This document shows positions 1 through 14,267 of a stretch of DNA of 64,000 nt, piece after piece. Numbering within the stretch: the stretch's first letter is position 1; the number at the start of each line of letters is the position of its first letter. Below the pieces are notes generated by a model. The model saw only the letters and a list, made by a program, of their open reading frames with translations, made no database searches and was not told the origin of the DNA. A program made the position numbers and the translations under genes. The DNA lies in contig NC_089882.1 of assembly GCF_040182565.1 (NCBI RefSeq), positions 8,137,683 through 8,201,682 on the forward strand, given 5' to 3'. The DNA comes from Anser cygnoides (Eukaryota > Chordata > Aves > Anseriformes > Anatidae).

Positions 1-3000
1 AGATATTTGAAAATAGTCATCTTTCTCCCCCATGTAAAAAAAAAGATGAAGTGTTAGATATTTTTTCCTGTAATTTGCTTAACTGCTTAACTTGATTGAT
101 ATAGATGAGAGAACAAAGGGTAAGGCAATGAAAAGCGAGCCATTATCTTTATTTGTTAGCGTATTTTTATTTTGAGTAAATATTTGCTTTCGATTTTATT
201 CACATTCTTATGCTACAGAACATTTTTCAACAGCAAACAATATTTACTAACAAAAGACTTGTCATCTGAAATTTCACTCCCTGAAGGTAAAGAGGAACTG
301 ACTTATCCAGCAAAATGTTACAGGAACCTCTGTGAAATTGTAAGCTAGAGACTGACTGCACAATGAGCAATGTCCTGGAGAGTGCTAATCCTGGTCCCAG
401 CAGCTGAGAAGCCATCTCTCTCATTTTGGTTTGACATTTTTTCGAGTATGTCAAATAGCAAATTAATACTTGATTTGTTGAGCAGATCCTCAGTGGCTAA
501 AGTTTACTGAACTACAAGATTCGTTTTGTAAAGCAGTTGTTTTTTGCTAATTGTGCTGTGCTTCATTTAGGAAAAATGTAGAGCACAGTGAATTATGCCT
601 AGGACGACAACAGGCATCTGGCTCTCACATTTTGATTGTGCCATTAAAAATATGTGGAAAGATTGTTACTCAGAAAGGAGGTTTTGATAGGCCTTGCAAG
701 GAGAGTAGAAGCAGTGTGGAGAAACGGGACATCCATATGAATTAGATTAATTATTGATTGAAGAAAAATGCTTTTATCCCAGGGATATCAGCATCATAGG
801 ATAATAGTGGTATAGTAAATGCATGTTCTTCCCTGTTCACTGTGGCATTGCTTTAATTTCACAACTCAGTAGCCCAAGCATCACCTGAGTTCTTAAAGAA
901 TTGAATAATTGATCCATAATTAATGGATGCACAGAGGAGGAAAACAGTAGCAGGATGCCAGTTCATACAGCAGTCACCTATGGGGAATGAGCCTGTGCAC
1001 CTGTCAAACTTTATGAAATTGTGTTATTAACTTTTATTAGATCTACATGCTTGTATACTGAAAGACATTTTTAAGAGCAAAAGTCATTTGAGACGGTGTC
1101 TATTACATATGCCATTTTTTTCTATGAAGAACAACTTAAGAATTTTGGTAAATGCACAAGGAATTGTGCACATGATGACTCAAATTCACTCCATGGCTGT
1201 AATAATCATGAGCTTTTCTTTGTACAGATGGAGTAAACCAGACAGGTGACACCTTCACATTGAAGCAGCCAGTGTATCACAAAAACAGCCACAAAGTATG
1301 TTAAATTTTATACAGAAAAAGTATTTGCAGCATGGAGGCTTCCACTCCACCCTCATCTTTTCCCCAGATCCTGCTTTACAGTCCCAAAAGAGCAAAGCCC
1401 TTGTTGCCTGGCCTCTGGGCATATTGTAGTATTACAAGCAAAATTCCTTGATTCCCTTGCATTGCGTGTGAAGGAGACTGACCTCCTTCCTTCCTATCAG
1501 CCCTCTCTGTGCGTGCTGTGTCAGGAAAGGTTGACCCAAAGGCTTGCTGTATTCTGGATCGTTCCCTGTCGCCGTGCTCATGCCAGCATTATGCACCCAC
1601 ATGTATGTGTGATCCACGACTACGGGCATGAGATCTGCAATTAGCTCGAGTTTAAAAGACTCAGGTTACCATAACACCCAGCTCTCAGATAGGAACAGAT
1701 GGCATTTATAAATGCACAGAAACAAGAGGGTAATCCTCTGAAGTAAGTTTGTTTCTGTAAGCCTTTTAGAGTCATATGAAAATGATAGAGAGTATTAATC
1801 CACCGGTCTGTTGAACAAAAGCTGTTGAACAAACAGCAAGCTGGCTTGTCCTAGTATCTTTGGCTTTTAATGTGACTTCTAGCAAACGAAGACATGTTTA
1901 GAAGCCCATACAGATAGATATCTGTTAAGACTACATTACTTGTTTAGCAGCTTTGGCTACCGACCTGAAAGCTATCATTCAGCCTCAGGCTGGTCTCATC
2001 ACTTACTTCTTTGAGTGTGACTGAAAGTTTCCCAAGCAGAGGGACCTCAGAGCACTTCACAGGAATCTCCCCATCCTGCCAAGCACTGAACAGCTCCTGC
2101 AAATCTGCTGTATACTTCAGAGATCAGCCAGCAATGTGCAATTGGAGGACACAAATGAATTGAGGCATGCACTGTGGAGACCAGACTGAAAACAACGTTC
2201 CTGTCCAGCTTTAAGCACTGCGAATCTCTCAAAGCCTTAAACTGACAGCAGTTTGCAGAACTGGATTCTAAAATAAAGACTCGATTTTCCCTGTACAGCA
2301 GATGGAACTAAATGACAGAATGTGGATAAATATAGAGGACTAAAAAATAAAATATCTATTTGAGGCAAATAAATCACCATGCTCATAACCATCCAAGGAC
2401 AAGATCTGAAAGGTATGAGCCCAGCAGAAGGGGCTGAGTGGCATTAGCCATCTCCTCCTGATTCATGTTGTGTCCCTCAGAAAATCACAGGCGAGTTGTT
2501 AGGCACTTCCCAAGCACCTGCATAAGGAATACTTCAAAGACACCTTGTGGGTGGCCATGAGTGGTAGGATGACATACAAGAATAGCAGTGAATTGCAGCC
2601 AGGCAGCTTTTCTGTTCATTGACTGGGAACAAAGTTGGATCGCAGATACGTGTAACACAAGAGCCACTTTGCAATGAGATGGCGAGCAGTGAGATCGCAT
2701 TAGGACTAATGGCAGTGCACTTGCCCAGGAGTTGCTGTGATGGGGTTCCTCACTGATCTGATGAAGAAAAGCACCGCAACAACAGGCGAAGGCACTCTGC
2801 CTTTTCCTAGGCTAAAAAATTTCATCTCCGGGCTTCTTGAAAACTGATGGGTTAAGGTTACATTTTTTGTTTGCTTCGTGCTTCTTGTTGATGCCAAAAT
2901 TCAACAGTAAATAGAAACTAAATGTAACCTAACTGCAAAATGAACCTGCCTCATTTAAAAGAATGTGCCAGGAGTTGTCCATTCAGTTGAAGCATAAAGA

Positions 3001-3929
3001 TGCAAAGTAATTAACAGAAATACAAGTATCATCTACGTTAAGGAGATGGATTCCTGTCAGGTGGGTGTATACTGTTTCAGTGTGGATAGCCAGATGCTCT
3101 AGTCATTCTTTTAAAGGACCTAGAACATTTATAATGATTAATCACATTTCTAAAGCAGTAATGCGTACTACCATCTGTTCAATTAAATCTCATACTTCCA
3201 GACATATGCCAGTCAGCTCGCAGGGGTCAAACATTAATTCCCCTCTTTTTACATCGGAGAAAGATTGGTTTACACCATTATACTTCTTACTCAGTCCTTC
3301 TGGTTTTAGGTACCAACCATTAATAGAAATATGACTGACAGCATGACAGGAGACAGAATTATTTTAAAATGTAGAGGTCTGACCTCAGATCTTGTCTTCC
3401 CTGTAACCACTCTATAATTTTCAATCACCCATCACTTTGTGCCTTAGACAGCTGTAGGTATCCTACCCTAAAGTGAACTAAAAGAACAAACTCAACAGGT
3501 TATGAAACACCCAAACTGTTCAAGAAACATTTTCTCACTTCTTCACACGCTTGAGCTCACATGCCCAGAGGCCTCTGTTTCACTCAGTGTAAAAAAGGAT
3601 TTTGACAGGGTTGTATATATCACCCAGTCCTGCCTGTTGCATGAGATTTGTGACTATGAATTTTAGGTTTTCTTAAATATGCCTAAAGCCTTTTTCACCC
3701 ATTTCCTCGTGCTAGCTAAGCTCTGGGTTAAACATGCTTAAAAAAGTAGCCTTAGGGATTTTGAAGATTATCATCTCCTACTTTCATTTTGTAGAGGCAC
3801 TAAAGTATCCAGATATTTTAGTACTGCAATTAATGTAAACTATTGAAGCATATTGTTATGAATTAAGTTTCAGATTGAACTTAAAATACCACAAACAGAC
3901 TTGCACTTTATTTATTAGTATTGCTTCTG
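1..3929. other. Non-coding stretch, nothing recognised
   Basis: All open frames here are short; the longest is 89 codons at 3065-3334 and lacks a recognisable motif. A splice-like AG/GTAAGT pair at about 1688-1742 encloses sequence closed in all three frames. The part at 1380-1640 has somewhat more G, C and CpG than its surroundings. I see no repeat family or RNA gene. Confidence 0.6.
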
Positions 3930-3961
3930 GTTTGTTTGTGTTGTTGTTGTTTGTTTGTTTT
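3930..3961. repeat. GTTT/GTT simple repeat
   Basis: A short imperfect run of GTTT and GTT units. Similar runs occur at 33621-33662 and 53105-53136, so it is ordinary simple-sequence DNA. Confidence 0.85.
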
Positions 3962-5097
3962 AACTTGTTTTCTTGCCTTAATACAGGAACTGTATTAAAC
4001 TGACAGAGTCAGTTGCTGAACTGAGAGTGTTCCACGATGCAGTATCTCAGGAGCATTCCTGCCCTCCAAGCCATACAAGTTGTTTGAATCCCAGACGCTG
4101 CTTTTCACAAGGAGTGTGACCTAACCATACTGTCCGGCCAGAAAAAAAATGATCATTTAACTTGCAATGATTCCTCTCCAAAGTGAGACAGTTTGTTCTA
4201 AAACATAACTATTTCTCAAAAATATGTCCAATTAAAGTACATCAGGTTTCTTGCACAGAGGAGTTGCTGAATGTTTTACACACAAAAGGAAGAACTGTTT
4301 TAATACCGTATGTTTGCTGTCAAGATACATCCATTTCTTACATAGATAGTGCTCACAAATTGGCCTTGTTGCCTGAAGGAATATTACTGTGTTTACGTGC
4401 ATGTATGAATCTGATGGCTAATTTATGTTAGAGTTAAATTAAGCAGATTTATTATCTAGCTATGCCAGAGTCAGATCTTCATACTAGTCAGTGCTTGGCA
4501 ATTTTGCTAGAGTAAAATCTCTTCTGAATTTAAAACTTTAAAACTTTGAATTTAAAAATTCAAACCGTGTATTGAAGGAGAACGACAATCCACAGTAACT
4601 TCTATTGAGGTCCTTACTGTCAAATACTCTGTTTATCTTCATTAGATGTGGGAACCCATTTCTTTTCCTGTGTCTTCTCTATTTTGATAGTGTTAGTATT
4701 TAGAATAGGCTTTCATATTGAAAATGGTCTGATCCTTCTATCCAGCAATGGACAGCTTCAGAAGACAAGGTAAGAAAACAGTTCTGGAAGAGCCTTGGAA
4801 TAATCTGAACACTAACCTTTTCACTGGCTGTCTTCATCAGGTACTCAGTACCAGCACTGCTTCTAATGCTGGACCATTAATCTTGAGAAATGTTCCTTCT
4901 GCACACAGAAGTGAACTATTATGTAAATCTCCCCAAAAGTATTTCTAAAAGTCATACTAAATGAGACATTCAGGCATCTAAAAATATCTGCAGGGCTGAA
5001 CAGTTCCCCAGTCAGACCTTCACACCCTGTTCTGCTGTCTACACTTACTTCTGGACATGCCATAGGTGCACTAGCTCCATGCCGGCAGGAGAATCAA
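3962..5097. other. Non-coding stretch with one micro-exon-like block
   Basis: AT-rich sequence without a recognisable gene. At 4746-4769 a 24-base block lies between CTTCTATCCAG and GTAAGA and reads QWTASEDK in phase 0. Such a block can arise by chance, and nothing else supports it. Confidence 0.5.
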
Positions 5098-5200
5098 CTT
5101 TAGATCCTGATGTTTAGGTGGAACCTATTGTGCTTCAGTTTGTGTCCATTGCCTCTTGTTCTGAAGCTCTATTTGGGGCAGAAGAGGAAAGATCCTAATA
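5098..5200 (-). mobile_element. CR1 LINE fragment, antisense
   Basis: The stretch around 5110-5165 reads as the reverse complement of the CR1 segment just upstream of its 3' tail. Read antisense, it has the familiar sequence in which a frame for GGAACCT is followed by TTCAGTTTGTG and CCATTGCCTCTTG. The match fades after about 5165 but a weak resemblance continues to about 5200. Neither the reverse transcriptase region nor the octamer tail is present, so this is a dead internal fragment. The 84-codon frame over it (5110-5364) is a by-product. Confidence 0.75.
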
Positions 5201-8200
5201 ACGTTTTGAAGCCAGAGGCCCTGGAGATCTTTCTGAGATGCAGAGATATGGCAGAACTCTTTGTTGATGCAAGTATCACTTTTATCACAGTTTCACTCTT
5301 TTGTCATTCAAAATTTAACACTGTGACAAACTCTGGAGCCCTGCAAGGGAAAGAATTCAGCTAATCCTTACTGTTAGAGGAGAGGCCTTATCATGGCAGA
5401 TGAAATTTTGTATGTACTTTGGACACTGAATGAAGAGAAGAGTCTAGAAACCAGAAGATTAAACAGATTAATGGATCTGAATACCAAAAGAGAATCCTGT
5501 TAAAATGTAGCTGAACCTAGTCCACCCTGCCCGTTTGTTATTTTCCAAAGGGGACATCCAGTCGCGTTGGATAATTTCACAGAAACAAGTAGCTTGGATA
5601 TAGCTCTGCTAATCATTGCTTCCTATGCAATCTGTTTGGCAAATATCCCTTTACATAAAAAGGGAACTCTTTAAGCTGTATCTCCCATTATACATATTTT
5701 AATAATAGAAGCATTTCCTGCAGAAAACCTTGTTCATATTTAATTTTCAAAAGGGCCAGAATCCACACGAAATGCTCTAGATAAAGAAAGGGTGCAATTG
5801 TGTAATCACAAAACTTGGATTTGAAAACTGCATTTGCCAAGGTGTATGTATACCTTACACCTAGCATAATCTAGTCTCTGATAGACTGTCTTAGACAAGG
5901 ATAACATAGAAGCATCACTCTTGATGAATCATCGAAGGTTGGTGATTGCTACAGCTGAAATGCAGGACTGGGCAGAATGTGGCTTGGTCTGCTCAGGTAA
6001 TGTTTGTACTGAAGTGCTTTATAAAGCAGGCCCAAAATAAGTAGGTAATTTTTGGAGTGAACTTCAGAAACACTGCAAATTGAAGTCAGAAAGGAAAAAA
6101 AAAAGTCTGGTCAAGATTTTGCCCCAAGTATCTAGTCAAGCTTGAGTTTCTCACATATGACTCTTATAGTTGGGAATACTGACTATAAACAATAAACAGT
6201 ATAGAGAAACCAAATAGATTTATCATAATATGAAATTTTAAAACATTACAGGGCTTTAATCTCTCTGACATATCTGAGCTGGCACCTTATTCTGTTTCTT
6301 CTTGAACAGATGGTGACATTACAGTCACCACAAACTGAAGAAAATTTGCAAGAAAAAATAAATACTTTTACACACAAAATTTAGAGTTTGTGTGATGAAA
6401 AACTTTGTTGATACAGTCTACCACAGCATTTTGAAGCCTGTCCATATTTAAAACCATAAATTCCAGGCAAAGTACATTGCTTGAAAGTCTAATAACTGAA
6501 GTTACACTAAGTTATTACAAGCAGGTAAAGGTAAAAATTGTTAAACAATTATGCTAATGGAATTAAGTTTTCATCATTTCCTTTCCTACCATTGAATTTG
6601 TAGACTGATTTTTAGAGTCCTCTTATATTGAAAGATTAAAATAGCATCTAGCTTTAGTAGATGAGACTAGAGCCAGATCATCTTAGTGTCCTGAAGATTG
6701 TGCCAGAAAAGGCACTGAAGCAAGAAAACCTCTCCACAATCTCGTGTAATCCAGAAAGATAAAATACTTCAAAAGAAAATCGATCAAAACCCATGATCTG
6801 AAAAAGAGCTCTAATAGATTATAAATTTGGAGGTTTGTTTACACAGACGCTCAAGCTCCCAATCTGCTAGTGCAAACCATGGGACTATGCCCTGCAGACT
6901 AGGATGGGTTGTGCTCTGCCTGACCAAGAGGAAAAATTGTAGGTGTCCTTCATCAAATGTTCTCATGTCCCATAGGATGTCTCATAGGATGAAAAAATAG
7001 GTCCATCAGGATTAGGCACAGAGCTAGATGTCCAGGTGCAATCTAATTTTCATCCCCCAGATGACTGTTGAAGTCTCTACAGACCATTTTGGTCTGGTAC
7101 ACATAAAAAACAACTCCTTAGATTGCCCCATCCAGTGAGAACAAGATTGCAATCTGCAGTTTAGCTAAGCTCTGAAGCTGACCAGATGTTTGCTATTGTT
7201 TTTTTCCAATAGATAGCCCAGCTGGATTTAGCTGTCAGAGTTGATATTACTGTCCCAAGCCCTGCCTTGACTGGGCAGGTGAACTTGTTGTTATAACTAG
7301 AATGCAGTCAGTCATGGGCCTGCAGCCAAATATTTTTACAGCTATTAGTTTTGAATGCTCTATGCCACAGGTCAAAGGAAAGGATTTAACATGTAAAACC
7401 TACTATTATATAAAATAACAATCCATCTCTGTAACCCATCAAAGCTGAAACAGCGGGTAAAATAATTGTAGTATCTTTCCAATCACGAACCATTCAAAAT
7501 GATACTGATAATCATAATGCAAAATGCATAATAGGAAAGTATTAGAGAATGTGAGTAAATGAAATAAAACACCTCTGGGCCAAAAAGAACCAAGAGACAA
7601 AAGTGAAATAAACCATTAAAGCATCAGACTAAATATACAGATGATCAGGTGATGACCAGAAAAAAAGTGCTGTGCAAGAAAAAGCCCCACTTGTTACTGT
7701 TCAACAACTAAAGCAGTGTTTTCATCTTCCAATAACAGCTTAAAACAATTACTTACAGAGCTCTCTGCAGCTGGAAGGGTTATCTGACTCTTACAGAGTT
7801 CTTGTTACTCAGTCAGGTTCATTTCTGAGAGATGTGCTCCACAAACCTAAAGTGATTGCTAGTATTTTTGGGATTGCTTTAATGTAAAATTCACTGCTAA
7901 CATGATTACATTCTGATTTTCTGCTAAAGAGAAGTCTGAGTTACCCAACAAAAGTCCAGTGTGCTAACAGTTCAAGGCTCCAAGAGAGGTTGCAGTAGCT
8001 ATTGGACCTGAAGGGAATTAGATGCATTTACCAGCATTGGAAAGTTTCCAGGCTTCATCACTGAAGCCCGTTGGAAACACTCCTAAGAGCATCTGGAACT
8101 TACAACAATATTTTCCAAAGGTTTGTTGTAGTTCATGACCCTTGGGCGATTTCCAAAGGACCGGGCAATTTTACAGTTATTAGAAAGCAATGCAAAAGTC

Positions 8201-11200
8201 CGTGCCTGAAATTCACTTCCTTTAAATTGCAGGATTAAAAATCTCACAGAAGAGTCAAAGGACTACGAACTTGGCATACAACAAAATTGAGAGGTCCACC
8301 TGCAAACTGTTGTGGCTGTTTCACACAGACCTGGTTGCATAAGAGCAAGGTGAGCATCATCAGTATTACAGTGACTCAAGCCATACTCACCTCCCATCTT
8401 AGCTGTCCTTCCACTGTGACTTTCTGTGGGGTACTTCACATTGAACTTGTAACAAATAATAGGAGAAAATCCTATTCAATAACACATCTTAAAAACTTGT
8501 ATGCAATATCCTGAAATCAATAGCACTGCAGTTGCTCAGCAGCCCTCAGGACACACAATGAAGCTATTATCACAAACTGTGGGATCTTGTTTCTGTTCCA
8601 CTTGGCCAGATAACAATCATTCCTATTTCATGTTATAAAAAGATACTATTTAACAGTGATCTTTAAGTCAGGGATGGTTTAGATGGACAATGGGGCAGGA
8701 TAAATTGGTGTAAATAACATGGTAGCTCACCTGACAGAGAAGCTAGTCAGTAACCTCTGCTTAACACTGTTTTTCAAAGGAGAAGAGGTTCAAGGGCAAA
8801 GTGAAAAAAACTGAATATCAGACAGACTTTCATATTACCAAATACCCTGGATGACTAGTGATAGAAACTGAGATAGAAGGCAGCACTATACTTACTATAC
8901 TACAGCCAGTTTTTCAAACACTCGCATATTCTGAAACTGTATCTCTGAATTCCTAAAACCTGACATAATCTAATGGTATAGTCTGACCTAGATCTTAATA
9001 GCTATACATTACCCATTGATCCCTAAGCTGCAGAGTATTGAAGTAAAGTGCTTCTCTAAATTATCCTCCTTCTGGCTGCACTTGCAGGTAAGAATTGTCC
9101 AAGGGTTAATCAGATGAGTACATGCAAACAGTTACCTACAAAGGACCCAGAAATTTATGTAGAGATAAAATTAAAATGCCAGGAAATGCACCTAGGCTTG
9201 ATACATTCTTCCTCCCTTAAATCTACGGCTCTGATATTTGCCTATGTGGGCAAGGCTGAGAATTTCTCTCTTATCCCATCCGAAGCATGTCTATATGTGA
9301 TAAAAATCCTCCTCCAGAGGAGGCGGCAGAGGAAATATCTTTGATATTTCACTCATACTGCCCTTTCCTTTCTTAAAAAAGCATGCTTAGAACTGAAAGA
9401 AACAGTGCCCTCTTCCTACAATTAGGAAAGCAGGCTCTGTGATCCTTTGTAAGCTGCAGGAACTGCATTATACAGTCTACTACTTACCTAGGAGAATGGA
9501 CTAAACAATGTGATGAGGTCTTTGAAGCATGATTAATTTACAGTGGCTTTCCCACTACAATAGAAACTGCCATTCAGGAAGATAATCGTGGATCTTGCTT
9601 TATTTTTTTATACAAGAATGACTGAAGAGGTGGTAACGGTGGTTACGGAGCTACTATACCTGTATCAGTCTCCCCAAGCTAGAAAGTCATAACACTGTAC
9701 CTCTTCAAACCATTCTGCAGTAATAAGGGTGTTTTTTGCATTACCGGATGATTTTGACCATGTAAGTTCCTTCGTGCAGAGACTGGGAGGTGACATGTTT
9801 GCATCTCAGTTGCCTGCACTGCATTCAAATTCAGTTCAGATGATGTCCTCCCTTTCTGTATTCAGTCCTACCACCCCAACCTGTCATTCTTCTCTTTCAC
9901 TTCTTCACTGTCCCTGGGAGCTACAGTTGACCACTTGCTTATTCAAGCTTTGAGTAGTACAGAAAAACAATGAATTCACTACAAACGGTAGTCTTTTTTG
10001 CTGTACAATGTTTGACTCAAATATCTGGCTGGTAGATCTGCAAGAAATCTGTTTAACAATTCCCCTCCCTGCTTTCCAGTTCCAGATGGATTTTAGAAAT
10101 GCTATACTAAAGCACCCAATTTCTATTCTGTCTTACCTGCCACATCTCCACTCTACAGAAAATACTGAAGATGTTGCTGCTGCAGAATTTCACTTTACTT
10201 TTCAGAGGCATCTTTCTGTCTAGATCTCTGATAGCTGCCAGAACGTATTGCTTTCTCACCTGACATTTGCATGGGTCTTCCATCAAATATTGCCTTCCAC
10301 TGTAATCTAGCTGTCCAGATAAGTGAAATTCTTTTCTTTCCAGCTCTTCTGTTGCAAACATTACTCTTTCATCTTTCCATATTCCTCCCACCTTCATCAG
10401 CTTTGATTTGGAACTACATACACACAGACTGTATACACAAACACTGGGATGCTATAGAAACAACTGAAGAAACCTAGGTACCTCTCAAAGCACAAAAACT
10501 CAGAGTTAGACTAGGAAATGTAATCCCTACTTCATCATTGTTGTTTTATGTATCATTGGTAATGTCACCACTAGATGTGCCTCTTCTAGAGGATGGAAAT
10601 GCTGAATTTCTTGCATGCAAGGTTGTCCCAGAAATGCCATCACTTAAGTTTCACAAATAATACATGACTGCAGAAAACTGGTGAATGTGGAAAAACATTC
10701 AGTAGTTTGCTTTTTAAAGATGAGTGACATTTTAACACTCACAGCTTTAATGGAAGACAGTACATCTGCTGCTACTCTCTACCAAATGAATAAAATGCTC
10801 TCTGTAAGGCTGGGTTATAAATACAGTGAGATGTTATCAGTATAAATTGATGAATTACAAGTGATAGCCTTAATTCCTTTTTATTTATGAAGCATTTCCT
10901 TGTAGTTTATAAACATCTAGTAATAAATCTAGAACTTAAGAGATACCTACTCTGACCTTCTTCCAGGTCTCCGTATTTTTTATTACATCTGTGTCAGCTT
11001 AACTGTTTAGGCTATCAGTAAAGTTTAATGAGAATGATCAATTTATGAATCCAGATACCCTTCCATTGGTTCACTAAAGAGTAAACGCATATTTTGTGAG
11101 GCACAGTTGTGAAACAAGATACAGTTGCTGTCTTTTAGACACTTCCTGACTGCTTTTCTGTCCTACTCAAGTGATCATGAAAAATAACAGCAGTTTTAAG

Positions 11201-12340
11201 CTTCTGTGTTAGAGAGCTTCACATCTTCCCTTCCATTGTTACATGGTTTTATTTTGTGTGCAAGTTTGTCTTCTTGTTTGCATTTTTCATAACAACTAGG
11301 AATCCAAAGAATTCACTGAGTGATAAGCACAAAATGAAGGTTCACTTCTGTATCTTTCCTCCAGTGGCCTTGAAGGTACGATTTCCGTGTTGCTAAGTGC
11401 TTTCATATGCACTTTTATGCTTTTTCTTTTCAGGCATTCAACTCCCGACTTCTGGTTTCTCTCCTCTTTTCTACCCATTATGTGGATTCCTTTGCAGTTT
11501 CCTGTGCACTCCTGCTAGCTAACTGCTCCTCTAGCCCTTTTGACAGCTAACTACTTACTGCTGCTCCTGCAGACTTCACATTCATGTGTGTGACAGGCTT
11601 CCAAAATCCTTGGGGTTCAGAGGAAAGTAGGATGTTAGGAACACCAAATAAATGACTTTAGAGTAGTGCATTAGTATTTACAAAGATATAAAACAACAAA
11701 ATATGCCAGATGGGCTTGTAAGTGTCACAAGCTATTGTGTGTGCTCAAAGCAATGTCATATGTGCTACTGGAAGCAGCTGGAAAAACAGTAGACCTTAGT
11801 AATTGGATTGACAATACCCATTGCCTAGTCCAGCTCCTAAGCTAGGATGCTCTTTCCAAGATTTTAGCTAAAGCTGAAATGTTTTTGTATTTGACTTTGC
11901 ATCTGAGCCTGCAATATTTTATTACTGCTGAGTCATTCCAATAAATTTTTCTGAAATGCCTCAGGATAGTCTTTGAATAGAAGATAAGAAGTGAATTCTT
12001 ATGCATTCAATGGCAGAAAAAAAAACTGGAACAGAGCAAGTTGATCTTATTTGTCATGCCCTAGTGAAATGTCAACCCTCAAACATATAGACTGCGCATT
12101 TGTTATTTAAATACCTATGTCCTATTGGAGGGAGAATGTCCTAAAGGGGTAAAACCTTTTAAACAAGATATTCTTCTGAGGATCTTATGTTCCAAGGGTA
12201 CTGCCTACTGATTTCATATAGAAGAGCTGGAGAAGGTTGGAGTTGAGAAACGAGAAGCACTACAAAGATCAAGATATTTTAAGACGGGGGAGGAAAGGAA
12301 AGATGTCTCAAAACAGCTTGTAGCATTTCTGTAAGAAAAG
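5201..12340. other. Long non-coding stretch
   Basis: About 7 kb of AT-rich sequence with no recognised repeat and no convincing gene. Short splice-bounded blocks occur at 8329-8349 (+), 9720-9762 (+) and 10260-10428 (-). The last is listed separately because it stays open for 56 codons. Nothing else stands out. Confidence 0.6.
10260..10428 (-). CDS. Weak candidate exon, unknown product
   Basis: Read on the minus strand, the 169-base block starts after TGTATACAG and ends CAG before GTGAGAAAG, a good 5' splice site. One frame is open throughout, with one leading base and then 56 codons. It includes ATEELERKEFHLSGQLDYSG and ends in EDPCKCQ. The peptide is charged and hydrophilic, with no motif or family I recognise. 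An open block this long is not rare by chance once any frame is allowed, and the 3' splice site has only a modest pyrimidine run. No partner exon was found, so it is most likely non-coding. Confidence 0.13.
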
Positions 12341-12371
12341 CAGAAAGACAGAAGGACAGACAGACAGAAAA
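12341..12371. repeat. Imperfect GACA tetranucleotide repeat
   Basis: An interrupted run of CAGA/GACA units, including three clean tandem units near 12357-12368. Confidence 0.8.
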
Positions 12372-12504
12372 AGATAATTCCTAGCCAGGCTTAGAACAAA
12401 GCTAAGTGGTACTTCATACAAAAGGCACGTGGTCTGTGAATCCTTTTGTCAAAGGGTACTGTGAATGCGAGAAGTTTAGAGTGGTTTGAGGGAAGTCTGG
12501 AAAG

Positions 12505-12542
12505 TTCATGGAATCAAAATTCATTCATGGAATCAAAACCCA
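12505..12542. repeat. 19-base tandem duplication
   Basis: TTCATGGAATCAAAATTCA is followed directly by a second copy differing only in its last bases (CCCA for TTCA). Confidence 0.85.
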
Positions 12543-14240
12543 TCTAGGCATACTAAAAACTTAGTACCCATACTGAAAATGGCTGAAGAATCACATATGT
12601 GCTCCTTCTTCTACTCCTCCCCAGCCATCAGTTTCCGATGACTGTCAGAGACAGAATATTGGCCTAGACAACTTTACTCACAACACATTCTTATGGCGAG
12701 GTGAAGGGAATGCCGCCCTGGAGCAAAACAACAAACATGGGCCAAGAATTATCTGGGTAGGAACAATGTCACTGTTCTGCTTTCCTTCTGTTTGCAGGGG
12801 GAATAGGTAGACAAGTTGTGAGTGCATATGTATGGGGGACGTGTGTATGCAATGAATGTGAGCAATCCAGACACCTACCTTACCCAACAGAACAAATATA
12901 CAGTGGAGACGGAGGCAGCTGCTCCTGAGAGAAGTGATATTTTAGAAGCTGCAAAGTGTTTCCACTAACAAATGGCAAGCTGTCTCACTGCAACACATCT
13001 GTGGCTTGCTCCTGGTGAAATTTCACTGTGCTAACCTAGAAAAACTGTCTTTGCTGGCAATAGTAGCAGCATTTTCTTGTAGAATAAATTCATGGATTCT
13101 CTACAAACATCTCTAGTTTTCCATGCAAATACTAACAAAAGCAAAAGTGGGTCATTTTGCTCAGTTCAAATGCAGTAAGAGGGGGAGTGATGTTTGAAAG
13201 CAGCAAGCAAGAAATTGATGACTGTAAAGACAAAAGAAAAATTTTTGCAAACAGTATGAGATACTCAGTCTGAAAATATCCATGGAGTACCACACAAACT
13301 AAATATGAGCTATAAATACATGAATATAATATAAATATATATAAATAGATTAATACGAGCATATTTGATTTTGAGATTTTCAGATACAAACTTTGAACTT
13401 CCTCTCCTCAGACTATTGCAGTTTGTTTGTTTTTCATAATGGAATTATTTTGGTTTGTCCCTTAAAACATACTGCAATTTCTTTCCTCAGAAAAACCAAC
13501 ATTTTAGTGCAATGACATTAGCTCTGTGAAGACACATGGCTTATTTTGTCGGCAAAGTGTTCTGATCTACAGGAACTAATTAGAGCATTTTCTCTAGCTC
13601 GTTCCTTTCTTCTCATTACTGGTGACCAAAGACAACTGCTGAGACATGATTATTGCAGAACTGTCTGCTAGCGTATGCATTATCTTTTCAGAAATAAATC
13701 AGCAAATGCTACCAGAGCAAGGGGTAGGGAAGATTGGGGAAAACAGTCACTGGCAGAAAACAGCACCCATAACCCACAGGAGTCCCCCTAAGGCCACACA
13801 AATGGATCTCTGCCAGAAACAGCTTCAAAAAGAACTGCTGTCAGGGAAAGAGAATGTAGAAATAATAAAGTCTGTGCAGGGTGATATTAGTGTTTAGTTA
13901 TAAAGGCATTCAAAAAGAAAATGATTCCTGTCATTCGTTTCTCAGAGTGACCTGCACGTGGTTGCAACTGTTGGGTATTTCAGTCTGTGGTTTGAGGCAT
14001 GTCATATCTTCTGGAAGGCTGAACAGGTTAACACAGTGACTTCTATAGTTCAGTAAATGTTATTTACAAATTAGTTTATTTGGTAAGGGCCACTTCTTAT
14101 CACCATACTCTATGAGTGATATATTTGACCTCAAAGCAGCAGCTTGCTTCATCTTCAAGTTCTTAACTGCTGTGCAGAGAACTAGCAATAATTATATAAA
14201 AAGTCAGGAAGAGAAAGGCATAACCTGTTCACTCAATTTA

Positions 14241-14267
14241 AATACGGTCATCCATGCTAACCGTATT
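14241..14267. repeat. 8-base inverted repeat
   Basis: AATACGGT at 14241-14248 and ACCGTATT at 14260-14267 pair perfectly around an 11-base loop. Each arm carries a CpG, which is uncommon in this AT-rich background. A known miRNA or riboregulator is not recognisable here. Confidence 0.7.

Noticed and set aside
1689..1742. Splice-like block ending at GTAAGT
   Set aside because: Closed by stop codons in all three frames.
5110..5364. 84-codon frame as a gene
   Set aside because: Its start lies in an antisense CR1 fragment, so the frame is a by-product of the repeat.
11395..11416. AAGTGC...GCACTT inverted repeat as a possible miRNA stem
   Set aside because: Only six paired bases, with no longer arm. 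It does not match any miRNA I recognise.
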